Notes: generated by a model from the letters alone, not told the origin. A stretch of DNA of 64,000 bases from an uncultured Clostridia bacterium (GCA_947649615.1 CANSSG010000012.1:1-64000); one strand, 5' to 3'. Shown: positions 9,025 to 17,478, counted from the first letter of the stretch. Program-made: numbers and translations.

Positions 9025-10367
9025 AGATCACCACCGAAATAAGTCTTCATTTCCTCCTGCCGTCCACAACTGAAACGGCCTTCGGGACAGGCGCCGGTGA
9101 GATAGCAGCTCGGGCCAAAACGGTTGAAAAGCGCCGGGTAATGGCCCCGCAGGCGGGTGAGAATGGCTAAGGCGATGTGCCGGATTTCCCACTGCGCCCG
9201 GGTGCAGGCCCGCAGGCGGACAATCAGCCGCAATTCCCGGGCGTTTAGGGTGGTCATCACGTCCATCATGTTTCCCGCCACGGCGAAGTAATAGCCGTAG
9301 GGGCGCAGGCCGGGGTTCTCTAAGAGCGTTTGGGCCGTGCGGCAGGCGGCGCCCAGGGCCGTGCGGTAGATTTCCAGGGCGGCGGGGTTGCTGCGGACCG
9401 TGTCCGGCAGGATGAAACGGCTGTGGTCTACCGCCTGGATGGGCGGGACAACCACCGACTGCATCCGGTGGCGGACCAAGTGGGTTACGCCTGCCAGCGA
9501 AATGTCCCGGATGGCGAAGGTATAGCTAAGCTGCTCCAACTCCCGGGGGCGGGGAGACGACATCAGCGCGTCCAAGGACAGCGGGCTTCCGGTCCCGGGA
9601 TGTGCCGCGCGGCAGGCCATCTCTAACAGCCCGCCGGGGTCTGTGGGGGCGGCCAGCAGTTCTACCGCGCCCGCTTGGGATTCCTCTACCCAGGAGGGGC
9701 TGCCGCTGAACAAGGGGGCGGGAAGCCCCCCTTCCTCCCCGCCGCAGGGGCGGTCAAGCTCGGGCAGGAGACTGGGGAACAGCATCCCTAGCTGCTCCGA
9801 AAGCTGGACGGCGATGGCTTGCAGTTCCGGGACGCTCCTGCCCCGTCCGTGGCGGATGGAGCGGATCAGTTCAATTAGTTCGCGGGCGTTGAGGGTGCAG
9901 TAAAAATTGCTGCAAAAGGCGTAAGGCAGCACAAAACGGGCGTCCTCCTTGGGTACGCCGGCATCCAGGAGGGCTTGGTAGGCATCAAATAAGCCGTCCA
10001 TCCAACTGTGGTAAGCTGTCAGGGACGCGCCCTCCAATGCCGGAGGGATGTAGTAGCCCAAGCCGCTGAAATCAACATACCGCCGGGATTTTACTGTAAA
10101 GGACGCCAGGCGGCACTCGATAAAATACTGTTCTACAAAAACGGAGACATTTTGCAGGGCTATGGAAAATACGGCGTGTTCGATCACCGACCGGTGGCCG
10201 GAACGGACGACCTTGCCAATCAAATCCTGGTTATTGGGGTTGTTTTGGGCCTTTTCAAAAAGCGCCAGGGCGTCGCCTAAAGTCGTGGATATGCGGGCCG
10301 CGCTGGCGCAGACCTCCGCGCCGCCGGTGGTCCAGCTGATGATCTTCGCTTGGGTCAAGTTGTTCAT
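9021..10367 (-). CDS. thyX: FAD-dependent thymidylate synthase, tandem ThyX domains
   Basis: ThyX makes dTMP from dUMP using FAD and methylenetetrahydrofolate. The protein is 448 aa, about twice a standard ThyX, and contains two ThyX-like halves. The N-terminal half keeps SxxxxSRRY-like residues (ECRLASFTVKSRRY), ARFVLP and TLNARELIELI. The C-terminal half keeps RHR (HLVRHRMQS), TLNARELRLIVRL and QWEI, and ends in a Cys-rich tail (CYLTGACPEGRFSC). Each half lacks motifs that the other retains. The start at 10367 is chosen for the GGAGGAG eight bases upstream; the ATG 24 nt earlier has no such site. No thyA is visible in the window. Confidence 0.88.
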   Translation of the reverse strand: MNNLTQAKIISWTTGGAEVCASAARISTTLGDALALFEKAQNNPNNQDLIGKVVRSGHRSVIEHAVFSIALQNVSVFVEQYFIECRLASFTVKSRRYVDFSGLGYYIPPALEGASLTAYHSWMDGLFDAYQALLDAGVPKEDARFVLPYAFCSNFYCTLNARELIELIRSIRHGRGRSVPELQAIAVQLSEQLGMLFPSLLPELDRPCGGEEGGLPAPLFSGSPSWVEESQAGAVELLAAPTDPGGLLEMACRAAHPGTGSPLSLDALMSSPRPRELEQLSYTFAIRDISLAGVTHLVRHRMQSVVVPPIQAVDHSRFILPDTVRSNPAALEIYRTALGAACRTAQTLLENPGLRPYGYYFAVAGNMMDVMTTLNARELRLIVRLRACTRAQWEIRHIALAILTRLRGHYPALFNRFGPSCYLTGACPEGRFSCGRQEEMKTYFGGDL

Positions 10368-10401
10368 TTTATTTGCTCCTCCGTTCCCCATCCATTGTAT
10401 T

Positions 10402-10445
10402 AAATAGCGGCCCTTGCAGCTCCTAAGCCGTAAGGACCGCTATTT
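10402..10445 (-). terminator. Long imperfect hairpin downstream of the lipoprotein gene
   Basis: AAATAGCGG-x-CCTT is repeated as its complement (10402-10415 and 10432-10445), leaving a 16-nt loop. It lies between the lipoprotein stop and the thyX start, with a modest T-rich end on the minus strand. A terminator or attenuator ahead of thyX is likely. Confidence 0.5.
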
Positions 10446-10477
10446 GATATAGTGTACTATTCGTGCGTATCCCTGCC

Positions 10478-10789
10478 CTATGATACCGGGGCGTAGTGCA
10501 TATGCTCTAAGTTTTGACAGCCTAAGTCCTTGCATCCCTTATCCGGCGAAAAAATCCAGACCTTATCGGTCTCTATATCCTCTGGCTCCACTCTCTTTAT
10601 ACTAGCCGCAACGCCTTTTGAACTAGCTTCCAAATCGTAGTCAATATCGCCTGATACGTACCGCCGGGGAATAATGACTGTCGGAAGAGGGGGGAGCGGC
10701 TGCTCGTTCGATTCTATATTTGCGGAAACACACGCGGAGAGACAAAGCAACGTACTCAAAAAAACTACCCCACACCATATCTTTTTCAT
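10478..10789 (-). CDS. Small lipoprotein of unknown function
   Basis: A 103-aa product beginning MKKIWCGVVFLSTLLCLSAC, a signal peptide with a lipobox cysteine, so the mature protein is probably membrane-anchored outside the cell. The C-terminal part has two close cysteines (CKDLGCQNLEH). The start at 10789 overlaps the upstream stop (ATGA) and has a GGTGG ribosome site, so it is co-translated with the secreted Cys-rich protein. Base composition is more AT-rich than the neighbours. I recognise no family. Confidence 0.7.
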   Translation of the reverse strand: MKKIWCGVVFLSTLLCLSACVSANIESNEQPLPPLPTVIIPRRYVSGDIDYDLEASSKGVAASIKRVEPEDIETDKVWIFSPDKGCKDLGCQNLEHMHYAPVS

Positions 10790-11175
10790 ACTTCCACCCA
10801 AAGGCTATCTTTACACGCTACACCTCTCTGTGATACATAATCTGCTCCAACATATCCTTCACACTCATTGCATATCCAAAGTCTTCCAAATACCCAAGGA
10901 ACATGATATCTTTTGCTACCTGGAACACAATCGCATGGAGTCGCTTGACCCCAAAAATACGCTAATGAGTTAGGGTGGGCGCTAGTATCAGTGGATCCAC
11001 AATCTCCACATACAGGCCCTCTTGGCATAATAACTTTTTCCTCATTACTATCACTAAAAGCTACAACTTGGGTGCATATTGGTAAAGAGTCATTCCAAGC
11101 AAATGCTTTCGCAGAAGGTGCTACCATAGAAACAATACACATCATCAGGCAAATTGTTGCGAATACTTTTTTCAT
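10786..11175 (-). CDS. Secreted cysteine-rich protein of unknown function
   Basis: A 129-aa protein with a Sec signal peptide (basic MKK start, hydrophobic core, AKA-FA cleavage region). The mature part has about ten cysteines, including CGDC, CDC and CNEC pairs that look like a metal-binding or disulfide-linked knuckle. The start at 11175 has an AAAGGAAAG site; an in-frame ATG 24 nt earlier does not. A good promoter lies upstream, and the downstream lipoprotein overlaps by 4 nt. A two-gene exported unit is evident. The function is unknown and the composition is AT-rich relative to the flanks. Confidence 0.72.
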   Translation of the reverse strand: MKKVFATICLMMCIVSMVAPSAKAFAWNDSLPICTQVVAFSDSNEEKVIMPRGPVCGDCGSTDTSAHPNSLAYFWGQATPCDCVPGSKRYHVPWVFGRLWICNECEGYVGADYVSQRGVACKDSLWVEV

Positions 11176-11214
11176 TACCAACTTTCCTTTCATATACAAA
11201 ATTAGGATAGGTTC

Positions 11215-11244
11215 ATCGTATCATAACCGTCCGGCGTTTGTCAA
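11215..11244 (-). promoter_or_regulatory. Promoter of the secreted protein/lipoprotein pair
   Basis: TTGACA (11239-11244), an 18-bp spacer and TACGAT (11215-11220) on the minus strand, about 40 nt upstream of the start at 11175. Confidence 0.65.
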
Positions 11245-11281
11245 GTGTCCGTACTGAAAATTGATTTCCGTGCCTGCCGTC

Positions 11282-11635
11282 TTATAACAGGTATGTGCGC
11301 CCCCACTCCGCCAACTCACAGAATACAGGCAGCAATGCTTCGCCCTTTTTCGTCAGAGCGTATTCTACATGGGGCGGTATCTCGTTGTACTGCACCCGGG
11401 AAATCAGGCCGCTCGCTTCCAACTCCCGCAGGGCGTTGGTCAGGGCCGCGTTAGTGACGTTCCCCAGCTTGCGGCGCAGTTCCCCAAAGCGAAGGGGCGA
11501 TTGGACGCACAGTTCGTAGAGAAGCTGGAGCTTCCATTTGCCTTGCAGCATCCGCACGGCCGCTGCCGCTGGACAGCCGCAGGGCTGCTTTTCGCTCATG
11601 CCGCGCAGTTGGTCTTGAAAGTCTTTGCGGGCCAT
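11282..11635 (-). CDS. HxlR family winged-helix transcriptional regulator
   Basis: A 117-aa regulator with the family pattern: LQGKWKLQLLYEL, the recognition helix region (FGELRRKLGNVTNAALTNAL), LEASGLISRVQYNEIPPHVEY and LTKKGEAL. HxlR proteins often sense reactive electrophiles or redox state. Here a CxC pair (PCGCP) lies just ahead of the DNA-binding domain. The start at 11635 has an AGGAGGTG site; a longer in-frame extension does not. No obvious target gene is adjacent, since both neighbours are on the same strand and unrelated. Confidence 0.92.
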   Translation of the reverse strand: MARKDFQDQLRGMSEKQPCGCPAAAAVRMLQGKWKLQLLYELCVQSPLRFGELRRKLGNVTNAALTNALRELEASGLISRVQYNEIPPHVEYALTKKGEALLPVFCELAEWGRTYLL

Positions 11636-11716
11636 AGGCACCTCCTGAAGGTTGGAAATGGGGCGGGCGGCTCCACTTGTATCCTGCGGCTCCAAAAACA
11701 CCGCTCAGGAAGCTAT

Positions 11717-11748
11717 GCAGCCCCGCCCGGATACACGGGCGGGGCTGC
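11717..11748 (-). terminator. Terminator after the metG/DUF4177 unit
   Basis: A perfect 13-bp GC stem (GCAGCCCCGCCCG) with a 6-nt loop lies 10 nt beyond the DUF4177 stop. The T tract on the minus strand is poor, so termination may be partial. Confidence 0.65.
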
Positions 11749-11757
11749 TTTCCTCTC

Positions 11758-11952
11758 TCAGCGGACTTCCCGCTCGAATATCAGGTCCATCGACTTGATG
11801 CCGCCATGGCTGGAAAACGTCAGCGGCACATAGCCTACATAGCGCCAGCCGTCACGGGCTTCCCGGTCGATTACTTCCCGGTGGGTACCCTGCTCATTGT
11901 TAATCCAGAAGCCGCCGCCAGTTTCGATCTCGATATATTCATATTCGTACAT
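11758..11952 (-). CDS. DUF4177 domain protein
   Basis: A 64-aa protein starting MYEYEYIEIETGGG, with the DUF4177 features REVIDREARDGWRYVGYVP and a C-terminal DLIFER strand. The start at 11952 has AGGAG seven bases upstream and lies 12 nt after the metG stop, so it is probably co-transcribed. The family is small, soluble and of unknown function. Confidence 0.85.
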   Translation of the reverse strand: MYEYEYIEIETGGGFWINNEQGTHREVIDREARDGWRYVGYVPLTFSSHGGIKSMDLIFEREVR

Positions 11953-11963
11953 CTTTGTACTCC

Positions 11964-13940
11964 TCAGCAAAGCTTTGCCCCCGCAGGGATCTTATCATCT
12001 ACCATCAGCAGGTTCAGCGCTTCCTCGCCCTTCTCCGTATGGACGGCGGAAATCAGCATGCCCTGGCTCTCCTGCCCCATCATCTTCCGGGGGGGCAGGT
12101 TTACAATTGCAATCAGTGTCTTGCCAATCAAATCCTCGGGATTGTACCACTTGGCAATACCGGAGAGAATCTGGCGGTCTGTACCCGTGCCGTCATCCAG
12201 GGTGAATTTGAGGAGTTTGTCAGACTTCTTGACCCGCTGGCAGTCCTTTACCTTTACCGCCCGGAAGTCGGACTTGCAGAAGGTCTCAAAATCCACCTTT
12301 TCCTCCAATTGCGGTTCGATCGCAACGGCGGGGAGGGCGGCTTTTTTCGCTTCCTCCTGGATGCGGCCCAGTTCTTCCAATTCCTGGGCCATGTCAATGC
12401 GGGGGAACAGGTTCTCGCCCTTGCGCACCGTTACGCCTGCGGGCAGTACGCCCCACTCGGCCGCGCTGTCCCAGGTCTGGCAGGATGCGTCCGCGCCGGT
12501 CTGCTGGAATATCTTTTCACAGCTCTCGGGCATGAAGGGCGTCAGAAGGATGGTGCAGATGCGGACGGTTTCCAGAAGGTGATACAGCACCGTCCCAAGA
12601 CGGGTCCCGTTGGCTTCCATGTCCTTTGCCAAGGCCCAGGGCGCATTTTCGTCAATATACTTGTTGGCCCGCTGGACGGCCTTGAACACCAGCTCGAGGG
12701 CGTTCTGGAACTGGTATTTCTCCATCTGCCCCTCATACTGGTCCCGCAGGGCGGAGACTTGGGCGATCAGGCCTTCGTCCAGCTCCGGGTTGGTCTGGCG
12801 GGCCTCGGGCAGCCTGCCGCCGAAATATTTCTCCGCCATGGCGGTGGTGCGGCTGACCAGGTTGCCCAGGTCGTTGGCCAGGTCGGTGTTGATGGTCTGG
12901 ATGAGCAGTTCGTTGGTGAAGTTGCCGTCAGAGCCGAAGGGGAACGTCCGCAGCAGGAAAAACCGCAGGGCGTCCACCCCGTACCGCTCGCTGAGCAGGT
13001 GGGGGTCCACTACATTGCCCTTGGACTTACTCATCTTGTCGCCGTTGAAGTTCAGCCAGCCGTGGCCGTAGACCTTCTTGGGCAGGGGCAGATCCAGGCT
13101 CATGAGGAACGCCGGCCAGTAAATGGCGTGGAACCGGACGATCTCCTTGCCCACAAAGTGGACATCGGCAGGCCAGAATTTCTCCAAATCGTTATATTTC
13201 CCGTTTTGATAACCCAGCGCGGTCATATAGTTGAACAGCGCGTCCAGCCACACATAGACCACATGGCCCGGGTCGAAGCCCACCGGTACGCCCCAGGTGA
13301 AGCTGGTGCGGGATACGCACAAATCCTGTAGGCCGCCTTCGCAGTCGATGAAATTGTTGACCATCTCATTCACCCGGCTCTTCGGCTCCAGGAAGTCCGT
13401 GTTTAACAGCAGGTCGCGGACACGGCCGGCATACTTGGAGGCGCGGAAGAAATAGGCTTCCTCCTCCGCGTCCACCACCTCGCGGCCGCAGTCGGGGCAT
13501 TTGCCGTCCACCAGCTGGCTCTCTGTCCAGAAGGATTCGCAGGGCTTGCAGTACTTGCCCTTGTAGGAACCCTTGTAGATGTCGCCATTGCCGTACATCT
13601 TCTTGAAAATCTTCTGGATGGCGGCAACATGGTATTCATCCGTGGTGCGGATGAAGCGGTCATAGCTGACGTTCATCAGCTTCCACAGGTCCAGCACCCC
13701 GCCGGGGGCGGCAACAATGTTGTCCACGAACTGCTGGGGGGTGACCCCGGCTTCCTTGGCCTTGTCCTCGATTTTCTGGCCGTGCTCGTCGGTGCCTGTG
13801 AGGAACATGACGTCATAGCCGCACAGGCGCTTGTAGCGGGCCATGGCGTCGGTGGCTACCGTGCAGTAGGCATGGCCGATATGGAGCTTCCCCGAGGGGT
13901 AGTAGATGGGGGTAGTGATATAAAAATGTTTGTTGTCCAT
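11964..13940 (-). CDS. metG: Methionyl-tRNA synthetase
   Basis: Charges tRNA-Met in the cytoplasm. The 658-aa protein has the class I HIGH motif at residues 20-23, a four-cysteine zinc knuckle (CKPC and CPDC) around residues 130-155 and the KMSKS loop (DKMSKSKGN). It ends in a C-terminal EMAP-like tRNA-binding domain of about 100 aa beginning near FETFCKSDFRAVKV. This layout is typical of Firmicutes enzymes. The start at 13940 has a GGAGGAA site. No T-box motif is evident in the upstream leader. Confidence 0.98.
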   Translation of the reverse strand: MDNKHFYITTPIYYPSGKLHIGHAYCTVATDAMARYKRLCGYDVMFLTGTDEHGQKIEDKAKEAGVTPQQFVDNIVAAPGGVLDLWKLMNVSYDRFIRTTDEYHVAAIQKIFKKMYGNGDIYKGSYKGKYCKPCESFWTESQLVDGKCPDCGREVVDAEEEAYFFRASKYAGRVRDLLLNTDFLEPKSRVNEMVNNFIDCEGGLQDLCVSRTSFTWGVPVGFDPGHVVYVWLDALFNYMTALGYQNGKYNDLEKFWPADVHFVGKEIVRFHAIYWPAFLMSLDLPLPKKVYGHGWLNFNGDKMSKSKGNVVDPHLLSERYGVDALRFFLLRTFPFGSDGNFTNELLIQTINTDLANDLGNLVSRTTAMAEKYFGGRLPEARQTNPELDEGLIAQVSALRDQYEGQMEKYQFQNALELVFKAVQRANKYIDENAPWALAKDMEANGTRLGTVLYHLLETVRICTILLTPFMPESCEKIFQQTGADASCQTWDSAAEWGVLPAGVTVRKGENLFPRIDMAQELEELGRIQEEAKKAALPAVAIEPQLEEKVDFETFCKSDFRAVKVKDCQRVKKSDKLLKFTLDDGTGTDRQILSGIAKWYNPEDLIGKTLIAIVNLPPRKMMGQESQGMLISAVHTEKGEEALNLLMVDDKIPAGAKLC

Positions 13941-14072
13941 GGGATGGTTCCTCCGAAACTTTTATGATTCCAATTTCTCGCACAGGGGCATTAAAAGGAA
14001 ACCGGTACAGCTTCCCCGCCGTTTACCAGTCGTTCCCACAGCATCGCCCCCCTTTTTTTTGTAAGTATACCC

Positions 14073-14101
14073 AATGTACCACAAATTTCCGTCCTTTACA
14101 A
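14073..14101 (-). promoter_or_regulatory. Candidate metG promoter
   Basis: TTGTAA (14096-14101), 17 bp and TACATT (14073-14078) on the minus strand. The match is moderate, and it implies a leader of about 125 nt before metG. Confidence 0.4.
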
Positions 14102-14202
14102 GTGCCGCACTGTTTACACCGGCAAAATTTTGCGGAAAAAGCAACCCGCTGGACATATCAAGCATAAGCCGCGCATAGGCTTGTCAGAGAGGAGTGAGAC
14201 CC

Positions 14203-14748
14203 ATGGAACGGCTGCCGCTGAACTGCCAAGGGGAACGGCGCGGGGAGGTCACCCTGGCCCTCTGGGGGCCGAACGGAGCGCGGACGGAAATTATCGCACA
14301 GATGGATGACCCTGGGGACGGATTGTACCGGGCCTTCCTGCTGGGGGAGCGGGGAGAGCTTGCCCTGGGGGTACTGGCCCCGGAAAACGGGCGGTTGAGC
14401 GTATGCCGGAGAGTATACAACCGGGACGTGGGGGCGTTGGGTCCGTTGGTCCGCGGGGAAGCGAGGCGGTCCTTCCGGTTTGAGGAAACTGGATTGTGCT
14501 GGCGGGAGACCTGCTGTCCGGCCCAGCTATTTCAGAGCCAGTTCCTTATCCACCGCCTGCGGCCCATCGGGCGGGGCTGGTGGCGGCGGGAGGGCGGCGT
14601 CCTCCTGCTGGCCCTGCCGCTGGAGCCGGAAAAGCCTTTTCCGCTGGAAGCCCTGTTCTGCCTGGGGCGGGTGCAGTGCGTGGAGGGGGCGCGGTGCGTC
14701 GTGTACGCTTTCCGGGAAGAGGAACCAATACTTTGGCATGATGTGTAA
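14203..14748 (+). CDS. Hypothetical protein, 181 aa
   Basis: An open frame with an AGGAG site eight bases before the ATG at 14203, strongly biased codon positions and no overlap with other genes. The sequence begins with a short beta-rich part (GEVTLALWGPNGARTEI, ELALGVLAPENGRL). It continues with an Arg-rich basic centre with two adjacent cysteines (CWRETCC) and a Leu/Pro-rich C-terminus. It has no signal peptide, no membrane segment and no family I recognise. It stands alone, divergent from metG and convergent with the metalloprotease gene. Confidence 0.75.
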   Translation: MERLPLNCQGERRGEVTLALWGPNGARTEIIAQMDDPGDGLYRAFLLGERGELALGVLAPENGRLSVCRRVYNRDVGALGPLVRGEARRSFRFEETGLCWRETCCPAQLFQSQFLIHRLRPIGRGWWRREGGVLLLALPLEPEKPFPLEALFCLGRVQCVEGARCVVYAFREEEPILWHDV

Positions 14749-14787
14749 AAATTTGGCTGAAACCCTTCCTTTTTCCGGAAAATTGTG

Positions 14788-15651
14788 TTATAATTGATAC
14801 TGCTTTACAAATTCTTTGTATAGATCACATACAGTCTGGATTTCCAGGCCCAGCAGACTGTCAAAGGGATGCGTCTCCGTCAGATGCCGCACGAACCTGG
14901 CCCCCAGATAGTACCCTGTGTCCCCCCACCCATGATAGGAGCACCAGTCGCCGAAATACCGCTGGCTGGACGGCGTCATGGAGGACAGGTCCGCGTGGAA
15001 GTCCGATAAGATCTGGGGAAAATGTCCCTCGCACCAGGCCAGCCACCCGTTTTTATCCTGATGGTAATAGCGGGGGTTCCCCACCAAGGCCTGCTCGAAG
15101 TACATGGCGGCGCCTTCGGTGAAAAGCTGCCAGACGAAGTTTTCCGCGCTGCTGGCCGGTTCCCGCTCCAGGACGCCGTATTGCGACTGGTATGCATGGC
15201 CCAGCTCGTGGTAAACCAGGCCGTACATGTCATCCACGCCATGCCAGCCCAATTCCAGTATCTTTTCCACGCCCAGCAGGATTACATCCCGGCCGTTGAC
15301 CCGTGTGACCCATCCGGCGCCGTTGCATAAGCCCAGGTACAAAATCACATCGGCGTCCAGCGTCCGCCCGAAGCAAGCGGATACCCGCTGGTCCAGCCCT
15401 TCCACCACAGCGGCGAAGGATTCCCGCAGCACATCCAGCTTCGGATTCCCAGGGACAGCGTTGAGGATGGGGAGAAAGTCCTTTTCAAAGGTGTACAGGC
15501 CGCTGTCCAGGCACTTTTTCACATCATCCGTGAACATGTGGATTGGGTTGGGGCAAACGGACTCTATATAGGCCGTCCATTGGCTGTGTTGAAATACGCC
15601 GTCCGGAAACAGGCTGGGAATTTGGACGGATGCGTCCAGCGTTTTTATCAT
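14788..15651 (-). CDS. Putative zinc metallopeptidase (DUF2268-like)
   Basis: A 287-aa protein with an HExxH zinc site (VYHELGHAYQ) near residue 147 and a downstream TEGAAMYFEQ helix. The glutamate in that helix is placed as the third ligand of a gluzincin. This pattern matches the DUF2268 group of predicted Zn-dependent proteases. It lacks a signal peptide, so it should act in the cytoplasm. A GGAGGACA site fixes the start at 15651, and a promoter lies just upstream. The substrate is unknown. Confidence 0.75.
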   Translation of the reverse strand: MIKTLDASVQIPSLFPDGVFQHSQWTAYIESVCPNPIHMFTDDVKKCLDSGLYTFEKDFLPILNAVPGNPKLDVLRESFAAVVEGLDQRVSACFGRTLDADVILYLGLCNGAGWVTRVNGRDVILLGVEKILELGWHGVDDMYGLVYHELGHAYQSQYGVLEREPASSAENFVWQLFTEGAAMYFEQALVGNPRYYHQDKNGWLAWCEGHFPQILSDFHADLSSMTPSSQRYFGDWCSYHGWGDTGYYLGARFVRHLTETHPFDSLLGLEIQTVCDLYKEFVKQYQL

Positions 15652-15682
15652 TTATTTGTCCTCCTAGATGGTTTATGTTTTT

Positions 15683-15712
15683 AGTGTATCACAGGGCCTC
15701 CGGCCCGTCCAA
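15683..15712 (-). promoter_or_regulatory. Promoter of the metallopeptidase gene
   Basis: TTGGAC (15707-15712), an 18-bp spacer and TACACT (15683-15688) on the minus strand. The spacer carries a small GGGCC/GGCCC inverted repeat. It lies in the divergent region shared with nrdR. Confidence 0.55.
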
Positions 15713-15744
15713 TTACATTTTATTTACAAAAGGAGGGTCCCGCC

Positions 15745-16206
15745 ATGAAATGCCCCTACTGCGGCTACAAGGAGAGCAAAGTTGTGGACAGCCGTCCTGC
15801 CGATGAAGGCAACAGCATCCGCCGCCGCCGGGAATGCCTGGCCTGCGAAAAGAGGTTCACCACCTATGAAACCATGGAATCTCTGCCCATGGTGGTGATC
15901 AAACGGGACGGCAGCCGCCAGAGCTTCGACCGGAGCAAGGTGCTGGGCAGCATGCTCCGGGCTTGCGAGAAACGGACGGTCTCCATAGCGGATTTGGAGC
16001 GTATGACGGACGAGATTGAGCAAAGCCTGCAAAACAACCTGGAACGGGAAATCCCTACCGTGCTGGTGGGGGAACAGGTCATGGACAAGCTGCGGGGGGT
16101 GGACGAGGTGGCCTATGTCCGCTTTGCCTCCGTGTATAGGCAGTTCAAGGATATCCATACCTTTATGGCCGAGCTGGCGAAGCTGCTGGAAGATAAACCG
16201 TTGTGA
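15745..16206 (+). CDS. nrdR: Transcriptional repressor NrdR
   Basis: NrdR represses ribonucleotide reductase genes according to dATP/ATP level. The 153-aa protein has the N-terminal zinc ribbon with C3, C6, C31 and C34 and the conserved VVDSR and [15 protein letters not shown] stretches. An ATP-cone follows from about residue 46 to 136 ([17 protein letters not shown]). Length is standard. The start has AGGAGGG upstream, and a textbook terminator follows, so it is monocistronic. I found no NrdR box in the window. Confidence 0.97.
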   Translation: MKCPYCGYKESKVVDSRPADEGNSIRRRRECLACEKRFTTYETMESLPMVVIKRDGSRQSFDRSKVLGSMLRACEKRTVSIADLERMTDEIEQSLQNNLEREIPTVLVGEQVMDKLRGVDEVAYVRFASVYRQFKDIHTFMAELAKLLEDKPL

Positions 16207-16258
16207 TAACGTCTTTTTTAAGACGCGCATAATGTCTTGCAAATAATGACACCCGAGA

Positions 16259-16294
16259 GGGCTGTAGCAATTCGTTGCTATGGCCCTTTTTTTT
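16259..16294 (+). terminator. Rho-independent terminator of nrdR
   Basis: A 12-bp stem with two G-U pairs is closed by a TTCG tetraloop and followed by eight T residues. It lies 52 nt after the nrdR stop. Confidence 0.95.
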
Positions 16295-16330
16295 GTACCC
16301 ATTTTTACCCCGGCGTCCACCCCGGTGCCT

Positions 16331-16978
16331 CCCCGATTTTCTCCCTTGCAGGGGTATCCTTCGTGCAAAAACCCCTTATTTCCATCCCCCAAACCACCCC
16401 AATTCAGCCCCTTCCTCCTACCCTGTGCAGGTGATTATTCCCCCCGGAAAAGCTCAATTTTGAACAGAACCGCCTGGTTTTAGTTATGAATTCTGCCTGC
16501 TGGGACGCTCTGAAAGGGAAGAAAACAGGGGAGAAGGCAGGGGAATTGCTGGGGGGAATGTGACTGCGAAGGAGCCAAAAGCGCTAAAAAGCGTCCTGTT
16601 TTTGCCCCATTTCTCCCCAAACCGTCTCCAAACACTCCCCAATTTTCTCCCTTTCAGGGGGATGCTTCGGAGAAAAATCGCTTAATTCTTCCCTATCGCT
16701 CCTCAAAAAATGCCCCTGTTTCTGCCCAGCGCGGGGGTGATTTGCACCGAAAAGGCTTTAATTTTGGACGGAAACGCCATGATTTTGTTATATATTTCGT
16801 CTGTGAAGTATATTGGGGCGGGGAGAAAATGAGGGGGAACGATTGGGAAACGTGGCTGCGAAGGACGCCCTCTGAAAGAGAAGATGAATGGGGGAAATGC
16901 AGGGGATTTGATTGGGAATTCCTGCTGCGTAGGATGCCATCTGAAAGGGAAAAAGAGCAAGGGCGGACAAGCAGGGGA
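16331..16978. repeat. Non-coding cluster of about six degenerate ~68-bp repeats in both orientations
   Basis: The 900-bp gap between nrdR and the barstar terminator holds repeated blocks and no credible gene. Two tandem copies with a 69-bp period (16841-16909, 16910-16978) share GATTGGGAA, then CTGCGwAGGAyGCC and TCTGAAAGrGAA, then GCAGGGGA. Related direct copies lie at 16491-16547 and 16549-16576. Inverted copies lie at 16331-16371 and 16637-16680; these two agree at most of 43 positions. Each unit has a small hairpin around TCTGAAAGG. Open frames here read as low-complexity Ser/Pro/Arg repeats and are probably not translated. A small CGTCTT/AAGACG hairpin at 16210-16225 precedes the cluster. 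Confidence 0.6.
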
Positions 16979-17142
16979 AAATGGGGGAAAAAGTTGCAGA
17001 AATTGATTTTTTTGAAGTTGGAAATCATGCTGAAAATGGACATCTTTCGGCAGACAAAAGGACAAAATCCTCAGACAAGTGGTTCGTTTTAAAAAAGGCA
17101 AGCACACGTTGGAGACGGACGGCGAATGAACTCCGAGCGGCT

Positions 17143-17182
17143 GCAAAAAGACGGCGCGGCTTATGCCGCGCCGTCTTTTTGC
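17143..17182 (-). terminator. Terminator of the barnase-barstar operon
   Basis: A perfect 18-bp stem (GCAAAAAGACGGCGCGGC and complement) with a TTAT loop. The A-tract/T-tract arms let it act in either orientation. It lies 19 nt beyond the barstar stop. Confidence 0.9.
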
Positions 17183-17200
17183 AAACTGGCCCCTTATCCA

Positions 17201-17476
17201 TCATTCCACGGGAAACAGCACTTCCAGCTTCGGGTTGCTCCGGTCCGCGTCTTCCAAGGTCTGGCACAGCGCCGCACCATAGTCCCCCAGCCAGCTTATC
17301 AGTATATCGCGGCGGCGCACAATCAGGCGGGTGGGATTGCTGCGCTCCGTCAGCAGGTCGTACAGCGCGTCCAGGTTCCTGCCGTAATGCTCCGGCAGGG
17401 AGAGGGCTTCCGCCAGATGGTCGTGGGCAGCCCGCCGGTTTAACATCCGCGCCCCGTCAAGGATGATGGTTTCCAT
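17201..17476 (-). CDS. Barstar family ribonuclease inhibitor
   Basis: A 91-aa cytoplasmic inhibitor. It carries the barstar interface: LPEHYGRNLDALYDLLTE, matching the barnase-binding helix with the conserved Tyr, Asn and two Asp (equivalents of Y29/30, N33, D35, D39). The rest also follows the family (LIVRRRD, ALCQTLEDA, KLEVLF). It starts 2 nt after the stop of the barnase gene, with GGAGG in that gene's last codons, so the pair is co-translated. The role is to protect the producer's cytoplasm from the ribonuclease. An ATG 6 nt earlier is too close to the GGAGG. Confidence 0.93.
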   Translation of the reverse strand: METIILDGARMLNRRAAHDHLAEALSLPEHYGRNLDALYDLLTERSNPTRLIVRRRDILISWLGDYGAALCQTLEDADRSNPKLEVLFPVE

Positions 17477-17478
17477 CC

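Noticed and set aside
13941-14202. T-box or SAM leader upstream of metG
   Set aside because: No T-box consensus and no convincing antiterminator/terminator pair could be found by eye.
16693-17146. Overlapping open frames with Ser-rich repeated peptides
   Set aside because: They lie in the repeat cluster, have no ribosome sites, and several frames on both strands are open at once.
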